A stretch of 64,000 nucleotides of DNA from Engraulis encrasicolus (taxonomy: Eukaryota; Chordata; Actinopteri; Clupeiformes; Engraulidae). Below are positions 1 to 30,183 of the stretch, piece after piece (the first letter of the stretch is position 1; each line of letters begins with the position of its first letter). The notes under the pieces are model-generated. The model made no database searches, was not told where the DNA came from, and saw only the letters and a program-made list of their open reading frames with translations. The stretch is taken from the NCBI RefSeq assembly GCF_034702125.1, contig NC_085860.1, forward strand, positions 54,276,833 to 54,340,832, in the 5' to 3' direction. A program made the position numbers and the translations under genes.

Positions 1-3000
1 GCTGAAGTCCCTGTCGCTGCCGGAGTGCTGGGTGCGAGATTTCTTCCTGGCTCAGATGTACACGGAGCTGCAGATGATCACGGAGGCGCTTCAGAAGTAC
101 CAGAGCCTCATCGAGGCCGGCTTCTCCAAAAGCACCTACATCATCTCACAGATCGCCGTCGCCTACCACAACATACGAGGTACATTTTTAACTTGACATC
201 AATTTATATCCAGGGACTACAGATGTGTAGTGAAAAAGCCCCACTCCTGGATGAGTTTCTTGCAGTTTTAATACTGGGTTAGCGTGGCAGACAGACAGAC
301 GTTTCGACCTAAGCCTTCTTCAGCGTCTTTGTTTGCACCCAAAGACCTTGTAAGAAACTTTTCGGAGTTGAGCGCACTTTCTCTACAAAAAGCAGGGAAT
401 ACAGATGAACATTAGCCTTGTGACTATAATCTGGCTCAATTGCATGTTGTGCACTGTCCCTGTCAAATAAATATCAAACTAAACTAAACTAACCTACATC
501 TGCCTGCCTGTCCGTCAGTCAGTCTGAGTCTCTCTCACACACACATACACACACCACACTCTTACACAGACCTCACACAACCACACCCACTATACTATCA
601 TACACACAGACACCTAAGTCCCATTTCTAATGTCCCGTCGTCTTATTTTGCAGATATTGACAAGGCTCTTGCACTCTTCAACGAGCTGCGAGAGCAGGAC
701 CCTTTCCGCATCGAGAACATGGACACCTTCTCCAATCTGCTCTATGTCCGAGTGAGTCCTCATTTTACTACAAGTTCTAAACCAGGACCATGTTTGTTGG
801 GGTACTTGCAACTACTGTAAATCCTGATGGACTTGTTCATGTATGTCAAATTAATGTTGGAGCCAATTTAAGCCAATTGGAGCCAATTTTAGTCCCCTAG
901 GGGAAATTCTTTCTCTGCACTTAATCCCATTTGGACTAGTGAATCACATTGAAGTACACACACTAGTCTGTAGCAGTGGGCTGCCTGCTGAGCGGCGCCC
1001 GGGAGCAGTGTGGGGGTTAGCTGCCTTGCTCCTAAGGGCACTTCAGCCGTGGTCCGGTCGGGCATTGAACCGGGAACCCTTGGGTTGCCAACTCAGTGCT
1101 CTAACCACTGAGCCAAATGTTGCAAATGTGGACAGTGTGTGGGAGCTTTCTTATCTCTAACGTTGGTGACCTAGGGTTCTCCCTTTGACACACCTGACCA
1201 AAGGAGGTGTGCAGGAATTCCATGCAAAATAACTTGTTTGTGTATGTAAAATTATATTATCATCTTTTCTCCGTTTTCCTATCCTCCATCTCCCTTGTCT
1301 TCCTCATGTACTCCTGTGTAGAGTATGAAACCGGAGCTCAGCTATCTGGCCCACAATCTGGTGGAGATTGACAAGTACCGAGTGGAGACATGCTGTGTGA
1401 TCGGTATGTATTTTTTATTTTTATACCTTTATTATTTTGTAGTGACAGTGAAGAGATGACAAGAAATGAGTCAGAGAGAGAGATGGGGGTGGGCTGGGAA
1501 AATGACTCAGGCCGGACTCGAACCTGGGTCATCATGGGCATGCAAGCCCAAATGTGGGGTAATGTGAAAAAAAACACATTGTGCATTTTGAGATTTCAAT
1601 ATATACAGTATGTTTATATCTGCGTCTTTACTTTGTTAGTGTGGATAACTAGCACATCAAGTTCATTTGATTTGACTTGAATGATTTTATTTTGTTTTAT
1701 CCATGTGTTCACACATACCCTTAATCCCTCAACTCATACATCATGTTTCAATAAATAAAAGTCTTTTCTTTTTTGTATTAAGACTCCTTCCAATTGGAGC
1801 CTGCCCATTTGTAGCCCGGTCCAAAACTACTTTTATTATGTTAGGAATTATGGTGTATCAATTTGTCTTTCTTTTTGTGGAATGAGCCGCATGTATAATG
1901 CTTTGTGGAAAAAAGGTTCGCACACTGCTTTTGGATTTTTTCTTCTTTTAAGTCACTTTTTTCTTTTTATTCATTCACTGGCAAGCATGATGACGTTTCG
2001 ACCTCTTGGTCTTCCTCAGATTCACTGACAAACACAGGCTTGACACATTATATACGACACCTGTCTGATGGATGTGGTCCAGGATGTGCGCATGCATTGT
2101 GTTTTCGTATACTAGTATTGGTATCGGCACCCGATACTGCTCATTATACTCGTACTCGTACTCGCACTCGTCAAGCACTTGCCGATACCAGGAACGATAC
2201 TGCTATTACACAAAACAATGCAAAATCTTGTCACGTTCTGTGGACTTAAAAGCAGCATGGGAAAAAGTGCCAGCTCATACATTTACCAACATTTAAATCT
2301 ACATGGAAATGGACAATAAAAATATCATGGGTAGAAAAAAAACAAGGCCATGCATTAATTTTCATTGTATTTTGGTGGTAAAAGGTATCGGTATCAGTAC
2401 TCTGTATCGGCAAGTACACACATTAATGTACTCGTACTTGTATTGGTTTTCAAAAAAGTGGTATTGATGCATCCCTAATATCATCTTCTTATGTCCCATT
2501 CTCCCCATGTTCTGCTCCTGGCTGTGTGGTTGTCAAGGTAACTACTACAGCTTGCGGTCGCAGCATGAGAAGGCAGCCCTGTACTTCCAGCGAGCCCTGA
2601 AGCTGAACCCACGCTGCCTGGGGGCGTGGACCCTCATGGGCCATGAGTACATGGAAATGAAGAACACATCAGCTGCCATCCAGGCCTATAGGTGAGGATA
2701 CACACACACACACACACACACACAGACGAGATGAAGAACACATCAGCTGCCATACAGGCCTATAGGTGAGGACACACACATACACACACACACACACGCG
2801 CGCGCACACACACGCACACGCACACACACACACACAGCCTGTGGGCATGGACACTCATGAGCCATGAATACACGGAAATGAAGAACACATTACCCTTCAT
2901 ACAGGCCTTAGTGGAAAACACACACACGGAATACATGCCTATAGACATGCATGCCTATACACTGTGTTTGGCGTCTTAGTTTTATGTCCAATTGATGAGA

Positions 3001-6000
3001 ACGATTGTGCTCAACTACAGAAGATGGCTGAAAGACGATTATGGATGCAATGTAAGAAGCCTGTTAAAAAGCTTATTCTCATACTTGTGTCCATTTAAGG
3101 GCACTGACACCATTTGGTTTTATATCTGTTTCAAGTGTGAGGTTCTTTTAATATATTTTTTAAAAATCTTGTGCGCTGTGCTGTTTTTCTGTGTGTGTGT
3201 GGCTCCTTAGACATGCAATCGAGGTGAACAAACGTGACTATCGAGCCTGGTACGGACTTGGACAGACCTACGAGATCCTCAAGATGCCCTTTTACTCTCT
3301 ATATTATTACCGCAAGGCCCACCACCTCAGGTGTGTGTGTGTTTTGTTTGTGTTTTGTGTGTGTTTTTCTACTCTTCATGGTATTACCGCAAAGCCCACC
3401 ACCGTGCGTGTGTGTGTGTGAGTGAGAGTGAGAGTGAGAGTGAGAGTGTGTATGTGTGTGTTCGCACGTTTCCCTTGCTTGTATTAATGTGTGTGTGCGC
3501 GTATGTAACGCATTCTGTTATATAGTCACTGTTGTGCTCCTCAGATACAGAATTAAAGATCTCAAGAGTGTTTACATATGTTGGCTATTGTGTGCATTGT
3601 CTTGCTCAGTCAGACCAAATCTAAAATGAGCCATGATGTCCCATGTTATGCCCATGCTCTTTTGCAGACCCAATGACTCGCGTATGCTCGTTGCTCTTGG
3701 TGAATGCTACGAGAAACTCAACCAGCATGTGGAAGCTAAGAAGGTGAGTGCACAGCATGGGAGCGTGTAGCTTCAGTCCTTAGTGTTGCGGTACCTACAG
3801 TACTTTCAGTGTCTAACCCGTGTGTGTGTGTGTGTGTATGTGTGTGTATCTGTGTTTCAGTGTTATTGGAGGGCGTACTCAGTAGGCGATGTGGAAAGGA
3901 TGGCTCTTCTCAAACTGGCTAAGTAAGGGCCTTTCACATTACTAATCTCCACCCCTACCCCTTTGCCTTCCTCTTGCCCCTCGTGCTTTCAAACAAAGCC
4001 GCAAGGTGTAGGGCTTGAAACGCAACCCCTATGGATTGGGATGCCCCTTCAACAATCACGGAATGACACTCACAGCTGTCACTAATTCCATGCATTAGGT
4101 TGACGTTAATAGCGATTTTTTTCATGTGCGTTTCACAGAGAAAAGGGCCATCACACATTAGGACAATGTTAAACTTAGTACAATGGAATAATTATTACCA
4201 CTTTAAAACCGACAATTGCGGCGAAAATACTTAATCTCGTGTGCTGTTGTGGATGCTGCGGTTTGCCGCCCATTTTTAAATGCAATCGCAATGCATTCAG
4301 GGAAATCTGTCGAAGCCCTCAGTCTGTGGAGTGAGGTGTCGGAAAATCTCAGCGTGGCAAACCCCTACCCATCTGTCTGAACGTGAATCGGGATGCCACT
4401 ACGCCTACATGTGGACGCGCAAAACGGAGGCAAAGGGGATCGGCATAGGGCTAAGGGGTGTAATGGGATTCACCCTAAGTGTATGACATTCATTATGTGT
4501 AACTTTTTAGCAAACCGTAGGTTTTTGTCTTATACTTCAGACATGTAAAATAACACAGTATTACATTATATAAGACACAGTAAAATGAAATGTTAAAAGT
4601 AACATAAAAACCCAATAATTCAGAAAATAATGATGCCGTCATATTCTATTGATCTAGCCTCCGTCTGTGTGTTTGTGTTTTCCCTTCCAGACTGCACGAA
4701 CAACTCCATGAATCAGACGACGCTGCTCAGTACTACATCATCTATATCAAAGACATTTTCTCATGTGGGGTAAGACGTGTGGTACAGTACTACAGAGACC
4801 TCTACAAATAACGCTTAGTCAGGCTGTGCCCTCCTAGTGAAGCAACACTTTCAGCGTTGTAACTAGTCAGGTCAAGAGCAATGCAAGTACTTTCTGAGTT
4901 CCTGCAAATACGGGAACTCCTCCCACTTTGTGGCTAAGCAAACAACCGTAAGGAAACCATGTGAGGCAGGTCAGCCATGCCGTATGGGAAATGTTAATTG
5001 TTGTGCTCTTGGTCAGACCAGGATTGAAGAGATTTGAATGTCGATGATAATCAGGCTAGTGGGAAGTAGTACAGAGACCTCTACAAATAGCAGGGGTGTT
5101 GACAGATGTACCTCAGGCTGGATTATTTTTATTTGTTTGATTATTTTTAAATTGTGTTTATTGATTTAATTAATTTGTTTTCCACAAAAAATGCATAAAA
5201 GTCACATAAATGTCACACTTTGAATCATATTCAAACATGGTAGTACAAATAAACCAAATCTCCCAATCCCTCCCTCCTTCCCCATGTAGGACTACAGATT
5301 CTAGAATACATTTCACAGTATAAAACATAAAATGAAATTAAATAATAATATATATTTTTTTTTAATTGAGGGCTTTTTATGCCTTTTATTTGATAGTGAC
5401 AGTGAAGAGATGACATGAAATCGAGTGGGAGCAATGGGGGTGGGCTGGGAAATGACCCGGGCTTAACTCGAAGCTGGGTCCCCATGGGCATGCAAACCCA
5501 AACGTAGGGAGGCTTAGCAGGTTGTATTCATATGTGTGTAGTGTTTGTGAAGATCATGTGGCTTTTGTGTGTTTGTAGTATTTTTTTTTATTTTTTAAAG
5601 ATATTTTTATGGGCTTTTTGAGCCTTTATTTTGATAGGACAGTGAAGGTGCAACAGGAAGTGAGTGTGGAGAGAGATGCGGTAGGGTTGGGAAATGACAG
5701 GGGTCCCCATGGGCCTGCAAGCCCAAGTGTGGGGGCTTAGCGCGCTGTGGCACAGCGCCCCCGTAGTATTTTTTTTTATTATGGTGAATCAGGTGTGTGT
5801 GCACTGCGCATTAACCCACCTACGTGCGTGTGTGTGTATTGCAGGAGCAGTTGGAGCATGCGGAGGTGAGCACGGCGCTGCGCTACCTGGGCTACTACTA
5901 CTACAGGAAGGGCATGTATGATGAGTCCTCCTTATGCGCACAACGCTGCTGCGACTACAACGACGTGAGTAGCTCAGCTGGAACATATATATATATTTTT

Positions 6001-7309
6001 TAATGTTAACCCATTGTGTCCTGGAGACACATATACAGGTTTTTCAGGATTTTGAGATTTTAGCTGTTTTATTAACTATGTGGGTATGTTAGAGCTGAAT
6101 GAACACATTACAATGCAAGGGGAGGTTCTTGGCTTTTAATATAACTCATTTCATGTTTGTATGTGCTTCGGATGCTGAGATATTTAGGATTTAATAGGAA
6201 GAGGGCACCCTTTCCCAAAAAGGGCTTATATTAGGACAAAATGGGTTATGTGCAGGAAGAAACGTTTTAGAAAAAAGTGACACATCTCTCATCCTGTAAT
6301 CATACCATAGAAAACAAAATAATCACACCCGCTCTTATTTTACAAATGTGCATGACCTGGAATGGTTAAATCCAACAGGTTTTCATGTTCATACAGGTTG
6401 GTGTTGGAAAATATGCATAGAATGGGCGATATGGTCAGAAAACCTGTTTGCCTAATAATTCTGCACACGCTGTACTATGTAGTAGATGTCCTTTTGTCTC
6501 TGCGCCAGTTCACCGTGAAGTTTGCCTTCTGATCATAGCACACACGCTAGGCAAATCCTTACACTTTCCGTAGCATTCAAATATACAGGACAAGTTCACA
6601 TGTACATCACAGCCTGTAATGAATGGTCATGGGCAGCCGTGGCCTAGTGGTTAGGGAGTTGGTCTTTCCAATCTGGGGGTTGCCGGTTCGAATCCCACCT
6701 GACCTCTCCCTACACCTCCATCCATGGCTGAGATATGCCCTTGAGCAAGGTACCAAATCCCACATTGCTCCAGGGAAAAATAGTAAATGTAAATCCCTTT
6801 GGATTAAAAAGCGTCAGTGTTATGTATGGGAATATATGGATCTACTTTATTTCATTGCGCATTGATAGTGATTGTTTAATAGTAATATGCACATGCGCAT
6901 TAGTTTGTGTATTTAGTCTTCACAAATTCACTAAAAGGAGCCACGGCTCGTTAAATGGCAACTCTTGTGTCCGTGCTTTATTGTAGCACATAAGGTTGAA
7001 TGTGTGTGTGTAACTAACAACCGAGTAATAACTGCACACAACAGTCAGCTTAATGTAATGTCATGTCTTGTCTATCTTTTTGCGCGTGCGTGCGTGCGTG
7101 CGTGTATGTATGCGTGCGTGCGTGCGTTCCAGGCCCGTGATGCGGGTAAGGCCCTGCTGATGCAGATCTCTGCTACGGTGCGTGACCAAGGGGAGCTGTC
7201 GCCTCTGGAGATGTCCACGCCGGAAGTCTTCGCACCGCTCTCCAACAACAACGCAGCCACGCCCATACGCAGAGTCTCACCCCTGGACCTCTCTTCTGTC
7301 ACGCCCTAA
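1..7309 (+). CDS. cdc23: cdc23 (APC8), anaphase-promoting complex TPR subunit; 3' part, ten exons
   Basis: Scaffold subunit of the APC/C ubiquitin ligase, which drives mitotic exit in the nucleus and cytoplasm. Exons: 1-179 (cut by the window edge), 654-751, 1322-1403, 2538-2691, 3211-3330, 3668-3743, 3861-3922, 4691-4769, 5845-5964 and 7133-7309 (TAA at 7307). All junctions are GT-AG and phases agree, giving 381 residues, equivalent to about residue 217 to the end of human CDC23 (597 aa). Tetratricopeptide repeats are visible, for example [37 protein letters not shown] and [17 protein letters not shown], nearly identical to human as I recall it. The C-terminus [13 protein letters not shown] is also conserved. 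The gene is convergent with kif20a, as in human. Introns after exons 4 and 5 and the 3'UTR carry partial copies of the adjacent exon ends. The N-terminal half lies outside the window. Confidence 0.97.
985..1113 (-). repeat. tRNA-derived SINE, degenerate
   Basis: Minus strand: TGGCTCAGTGGTTAGAGC ... GGTTCAATGCCC and the complement of 'gggcacttcagccgtgg'. In cdc23 intron 2. Confidence 0.6.
1404..1556 (-). repeat. tRNA-Gly-like SINE, diverged
   Basis: Complementary B box in 'ggactcgaacctgggtcatc' and tail 'tttgtagtgacagtgaagag'. Directly downstream of cdc23 exon 3 donor. Confidence 0.6.
2113..2477. mobile_element. MITE, TAGGGATGCACCGATA family (degenerate 5' end)
   Basis: Shares ~330 bp with the copies at 20648 and 23311 (ctgctattacacaaaacaat, caaaatcttgtcacgttctg). 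It ends in ...GATGCATCCCTA. In cdc23 intron 3. Confidence 0.75.
2731..2920 (+). repeat. two copies of the cdc23 exon-4 3' end in intron 4
   Basis: 2731-2773 repeats the last ~32 exon bases plus the donor (gaagaacacatcagctgcca, then aggtgagg). 2833-2920 is a longer, more diverged copy starting gcctgtgggcatggacactc. (AC)n lies between. Confidence 0.88.
3381..3403 (+). repeat. copy of the cdc23 exon-5 3' end in intron 5
   Basis: gtattaccgcaaagcccacc copies exon bases 3305-3326 and is followed by (GT)n like the true donor. Confidence 0.8.
4825..5065. repeat. interspersed ~245-bp repeat, copy 1
   Basis: Shares tracts such as ttaattgttgtgctcttggt and atgataatcaggct with 14243-14500 and 61956-62205. 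In cdc23 intron 8. Confidence 0.7.
5590..5766 (-). repeat. tRNA-Gly-like SINE, diverged
   Basis: Tail 'tttattttgataggacagtg' and head remnants 'catgggcctgcaagcccaag'. A second diverged copy is directly upstream (5357-5515). In cdc23 intron 8. Confidence 0.65.
6006..6249. mobile_element. piggyBac-like MITE (TTAA)
   Basis: Starts TTAACCCATTGTG and ends AAAATGGGTTAT (one change from TTAA). Collinear, inverted, with 33971-34197. In cdc23 intron 9. Confidence 0.75.
6631..6815 (+). repeat. tRNA-derived SINE
   Basis: A-box region TGGCCTAGTGGTTAGGG and B box GGTTCGAATCCCA in the head, then the conserved 'gcccttgagcaaggtacc' tail region. In cdc23 intron 9. Confidence 0.8.
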
Positions 7310-7330
7310 CACTCACACACACACACACAC

Positions 7331-7510
7331 GTGCAGACACGCCCATACGCAGTCTCCCCCCTGGGCCTCTCCTCTAACACACACGCAGTCTCACTCCTGG
7401 ACCTCTCCTCTGTCACGCCCACACACACATGCACACACACACACACAAACGCCAACGTGCCCTCATACACAGTCTCTCCCCTGGACCTCTCCTTTGTCAA
7501 CCCCTCACAG
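7331..7510 (+). repeat. three degenerate copies of the cdc23 C-terminal coding segment
   Basis: The last ~40 coding bases of cdc23 (CCCATACGCAGAGTCTCACC and onward) recur three times after the stop, at about 7338-7380, 7383-7420 and 7469-7502, separated by (AC)n. Translated in the frame of the gene they read [19 protein letters not shown] and VSPLDLSFVNP. The frame stays open until 7570. Confidence 0.85.
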
Positions 7511-7567
7511 ACACACAGACTGTTGGAATACTTCATGTCCACAATTTCATCCACACTTAGTTGCCAT

Positions 7568-7940
7568 TAGGGATGCAAATTATCGATTAATTCATTAATC
7601 ATTAGTTGATAGCCTTATCAATCGACTTACGATTAATTGGTAAGCGGCGTCCCACCCCCCCCACCTCCCCCCCCCGAGTTTCTCGAAAAAACTACTGAAT
7701 CTAAACATTTTAATTAAAAATTGAGGTAAAATACCACATTTAAATGAATTCCTATTTCAATTCTTTAATCCAAAGGTGATTTAAATATTCCAACTATTCA
7801 CACCCCTCTTCACACATACTCTTCACATGCCCATTTCACCTGGGTCTCTTGTCAGGTGGATTGTCGATTAATTGCGATTAATGTTTTTTAATCGATTAAC
7901 GCATTGATCGATTAAAGTCGATTAATCGATTGCATCCCTA
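7568..7940. mobile_element. hAT-type MITE with 8-bp target duplication
   Basis: Termini TAGGGATGCAA and TTGCATCCCTA, interior rich in ATCGATTAAT. Flanks GTTGCCAT (7560-7567) and GTAGCCAT (7941-7948). Within the presumed cdc23 3'UTR. Confidence 0.85.
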
Positions 7941-8468
7941 GTAGCCATGCTTATCTGTAATTTCGGGGTGCTTTTTTTGTTTCTCAGAAGTGTGTTTTTT
8001 AACTTTGTAGGTTTGCAATGAGAAACTGCACCGTAAACAAAGCAACATCAGTTGCTACCTGATCGTAAGGATGCTTTTGAGAAACAGGATCCTGAATGGT
8101 CATGGGTTCTTTCCATTCCCCTCCCAGTCCTTGACCGGTGCTTCTGGCCTCACTTTTCATTGATGCCGCGCCTCCGTGGAGAAGAAAAGAATAAGGCTTC
8201 CCCGCTGTCAGCCAAGCCCTCCAGCACCTCCAGAAGTTTCCCAAGTCAACATCCCGATTGTAAATGAGAAAATTATCTTTTGTGAGATGTTGAATTAAAC
8301 TTCTGTTTGTCTTGCGACATCATCATGAGGCTTCAAGCAAAAGGGAGGAAGGAAGTGAGGATAATGAAAAGAACCCCATGTCCCCTGTCATATCCTAATC
8401 CACCACCCGGGGGAGCGTGTCCCATCAGATTCAGAACAATGTTTTCCCACCTGTACTGTGTCGCTGCA

Positions 8469-8595
8469 GGGGTGCATTTCTCGAAAGCGTAGTTGTTAGC
8501 CAGTTAGCAACTTGGGTAGTTGCCAATCGGAAATTGCATCGAAAACAAAGTAGCTAATGAAGTTGGCAGCAGTGATGGTTTTGAGAATTCACCCC
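8469..8595. mobile_element. short MITE, GGGGTGCATTTCT family
   Basis: Inverted termini GGGGTGCATTTCTCGAAAGC and ...GAATTCACCCC, with mirrored GTTAGC/GCTAAC motifs. Downstream of cdc23. Confidence 0.75.
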
Positions 8596-9004
8596 TGGAC
8601 AGTAGCAGCTGGAGCAGTCATCACAGAGGTAGAACATTAGACTAGAGGTGACACGGCTATTCGCGACAGCAAAGGAAAATGACAAGTGCAGCCTCCATCT
8701 TCTGTAGGTAGACCTGTGCTATTCAATCAATGCAAAGCAATGGAGAATATGCCTACCTCGCCCAAAGAAATGCCTAAAATTGTGTGGACGTGACGTGAAA
8801 CGTTATCAAGGACCAGATTTGAAATGACAGGCTAAATATCTACTTCAGAGTCATGAGTCGATAAAATACATTAAAAATCAGTTCATAGGTAAGAAATTAG
8901 CAGCACATTTCAGCTATTGTTCTTGTACAGTTTGTTGGTGGAAATGTTCACATTATTAAGCCATTCTTGACAGAGGAGAGTCCCCCTACAAATAGTAGGC
9001 CCGG

Positions 9005-9156
9005 TCGTGACGAAGCAGTGCTGCTTTTGCTAAGCAGTGAGCATGCACACTTTGCCAGTTTGAGGCATTGTGGTTAGAACATTCTAACCAGAATGCATCA
9101 AACTGGCAAAGTGTGCATGCCCACTGCCTAGCAAAAGCAGCACTGCTTCGTCACGA
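9005..9156. repeat. near-perfect ~150-bp palindrome between cdc23 and kif20a
   Basis: Arm 9005-9061 (tcgtgacgaagcagtgctgc...) is matched by its complement at 9100-9156 with few mismatches. The 38-bp loop is itself partly palindromic (gttagaacattctaac). It may be a foldback MITE. Transcribed, it would form a long hairpin. Confidence 0.85.
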
Positions 9157-9824
9157 ATCAGGCTGCCAGGATTGCTGTGAAAAACGAGATGGTGTCATCT
9201 ATAATCTAATGTTCTACCCATATGAGACTTACACACAGTGTACTGGCTTCTCTCCTTGATAGACTGTATTCCCCCTTGGTGTGTACAGTATTTCTCCTCA
9301 TAACCACTTGGTCTGTGACACACACACACTGTCATCTGCTGCTCGCCATTGCCACCGGGTAGGCAGGACCGTGCCACTGCCACTGCCGGACTTATTCAGT
9401 AAAAGAAAATGTTGCATGGACACGCACGCACACACACGATTTGGGATGAGCCGCATCAGCCTTGGACTTGCGTACGCCGGAGGGAGTGTTGAGCAAAACA
9501 CTCTCAAGCAGCCGTCAAATACACTGGACTTGTCCCCCCATGACATTACACACACAAAATACACATTACTCAAGCCAATGTGTTCATCGCAACAGGTGTT
9601 CTTAGACAAATCATTGTAGTCCTGTCACTATCATACTCATGTATCTCGATGTAGCTGTGCTTTGCTTTTTTGTTGTTTAGGTATGAATAAGTGTTTATAT
9701 TCGTCTATTTCTAAACGAGAGACATCACTTAATATGTAAATATTTACAGATTTCAGGGAATGCCTTGCTTTGTCAACTGTGGAAAATACAACTTTTTTCT
9801 ATTCAAAGTCATTGGACGTACATC

Positions 9825-11186
9825 TCTTGTTGCTTCAAGATGGCTTTATTGCAGTTCCTAACAGATTGTACATAGGTTCTAAAACAGAACAGGAGAGCAC
9901 ATGCATATAAAGACAGAACACAGAAAAAGGTGATTCGTAAGCCTAAAAGCTACATCATACAATTCTGTTGGAGTACTGAATATACATCAAAAGCGTCTTT
10001 TTGATTTCTTGGTAAAAACTGTAGAAATGGTTTTATTTACAAAAGAAAACTTAACAGTATACTTTATGTGCAAAGGAGGAAGGCCATGCATGTTTCCCCT
10101 CATTCTTATGTGCATAAAAACAGACGACCAGTGTCCCATACACATCACTCGCTATGGGAAGCGGTTTATCCGGGATCCAACATCCGAGCTCAATTCTACA
10201 GTAGTAATACTGCTGACCAAACTGCATTGGTTCAGAGTGCACTTGACTGATGGTGACAAAAACAGTAACAGACATAATACCACGCGCGCGCGCGCGCACA
10301 CACACCTGACAAAAACATCCACCAGATCTGACTTAAAACACTCAACTCTCAAACACACACACTCACACGGAGCCTCTCTCACCCAACAGGAACAAGCAGC
10401 CAAGTGGATGAGTTCCAGCTTTGAGCAGAACTGAAGTTCAAGATCTGACAACTTTGTTAGGTGTTGAACATAAGAAAAATCTCTTGGGAATGCAACCAAA
10501 CAGGAATTATATAAAACGGCTGGGTGAATGGTTAAAATAAGAAAAAGACAAATGGCTACAACATCTTAGTAATTTACTTGATATTGCAATAATATTTTTT
10601 TTTCATTATGTACTTAGCGTTCAAGAATAATATACTGCAAACTACTGAGCCATAATCATACAATAAGCTAGAAAGGCAAAACGCATTGAGAACACCTAAA
10701 CAAAAACATGAACCCACCGTTGCTGATGGATTTATTCTCTCAATTAAAAATTGATCGATGACAATTCAACACTAGCCTCCCAAAAATGAGCCCAAATCCT
10801 GCAATCCTTCACTCAGCACATTTAAAGCTGTGGTAGATAAATACATGAGTGTTCAAGCACACAAGCCCAAACCAGGGGTGCATTTCTCAAAACCCTAGTT
10901 GCTAACTACGTTAGCTACTTTGATGGTTGCAATGCAATTTCCCATTGGCAACCAACCACCCAAGTTGCTAACTGGCTAGCAACTACGCTTTCAACAAACG
11001 CACCCCGGAACTGTTCAACATCTGTGATTAAACAGTGAGCATCACAGAGACACCCGAGTCACACTCTCAATGAAGCACAAAGTGGACACTATTAGAAAAA
11101 GTCCATTATCCACGACTCCATTGGCGTTTTCTTTTAATTTTTCTTACAAAACTTAAAATCATATAAAAAGAGATTTATTTGGCGTG
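9825..11186 (-). other. kif20a: kif20a 3' untranslated region (possible extent)
   Basis: No gene is seen here. AATAAA on the minus strand occurs at 11179-11174, only eight bases after the stop, and again at 9850-9845. Usage of the distal signal is inferred because proximal usage would leave almost no 3'UTR. A MITE copy lies at 10875-11006. Confidence 0.35.
10875..11006. mobile_element. short MITE, GGGGTGCATTTCT family
   Basis: GGGGTGCATTTCTCAAAACC ... AACGCACCCC. In the presumed kif20a 3'UTR. Confidence 0.78.
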
Positions 11187-28968
<17,782 letters not shown>

Positions 28969-28999
28969 GGTCACTACCTGGGGGAAAGACAAGATAATG

Positions 29000-30183
29000 A
29001 TGATGATAATGATGATCCCATTGTCAAGAACATAACTGTTGATGTTTTAAGACACACTGTGTGTAGCTTTGCTTGGATTCCAAGTTGTCATCACGTGATT
29101 GTAAACACCTGTGGTTTTATCAGAATGCAAGGAGCAGCATGTGCCTAAAACCACGAGCAAAGTGCCACACAGAGCACATTACAATGTAGTGCCAAGTAGT
29201 TGTAAATGGCTTACTACATTGGATCTACATTCATGTACTGATAATTAATGTGATTATTAGGTGTGGAAAGCACATGAGGACAGATATGGTCAAAATTGAC
29301 AGTCAGAAGTATCAGGGCTGGGCCTAGATAGATACTGGCAATTGGTGGGACTTGAACATGCGACAATAAACAAAACCCTTCCCTATAGTGATCATTGGGC
29401 CTTCTACACCACAGACAGACACAGGTCCAATCCAGTGAAAGTGAATAGACAGTCAATGGTTCAATCACACCCATACCAAGACATGTGCGTCTACCTGGGA
29501 GACCGGTTAGCCAGGAACAGACAAATTTTAAGACTTTAAGATCAAGTCAGCTGAGGTTTGAGAAGAAAAACAAAGCTAAAACACCCACAGCAATTAACTC
29601 CCATTGTACCGATGCTGAAAGTTGACCTATTCGCTCCAGAACATTTTTGATCAGGGTGGTAATTCAAATGTAGCCAAACTAGTATCATTTAACACGATAT
29701 TAGAAAACACAAAGAGTATAACTACAAAAGCGTCGGGGGAAATGCATACGGCAAGCAGACGCTAGTCAAAATCGCACCTACTTTCTACAACTGCAACTCC
29801 TCTGGGTTGGGCACTAACCTACTGATAGTCCTATGGCGTGTCGTCGGACCATGCCACGGTACGACTGTCCACATTCAGTCAACTTCTTCAAATGAAAACT
29901 CAATGAAAATTACATTACACAATGTCAACTAAACCAACCGCTTACTTTATTTGATAACGACTTAAATTGATTAACGTATTCATAAGAGAGTCCAAAACAA
30001 CCATTCAAATGCTAAACATTGGTGCCACGTTGGTTTAGAATGGAATGAAAGTGCCACATTTGGTGAAAAACGTCAACCAGAAAAAGATCAACCAGAACAT
30101 GCCTTACGGAGACATAGATCTTTGTTCCTTAACAACAAATTTGATGGTTAATGAAGAAGTTGTTTGATAAATAAAGGCCTTAC
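29000..30183. other. kif20a intron 1, nothing recognised
   Basis: AT-rich unique-looking sequence between the untranslated exon and the first coding exon. No exon, SINE or inverted-repeat element was recognised. Confidence 0.4.

Larger units (their letters stand above)
7310..8315 (+). other. cdc23: cdc23 3' untranslated region (probable extent)
   Basis: Non-coding sequence after the cdc23 stop. It holds (AC)n tracts with three copies of the C-terminal coding segment (7331-7510), a hAT-type MITE (7568-7940) and a possible polyadenylation signal ATTAAA at 8294-8299. The 3' end is an inference from that hexamer. Confidence 0.4.

Noticed and set aside
1975..2249. Overlapping frames on both strands in cdc23 intron 3
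   Set aside because: They fall in the TAGGGATGCACCGATA MITE, whose other copies (20648, 23311) show the same frames by descent, not coding selection.
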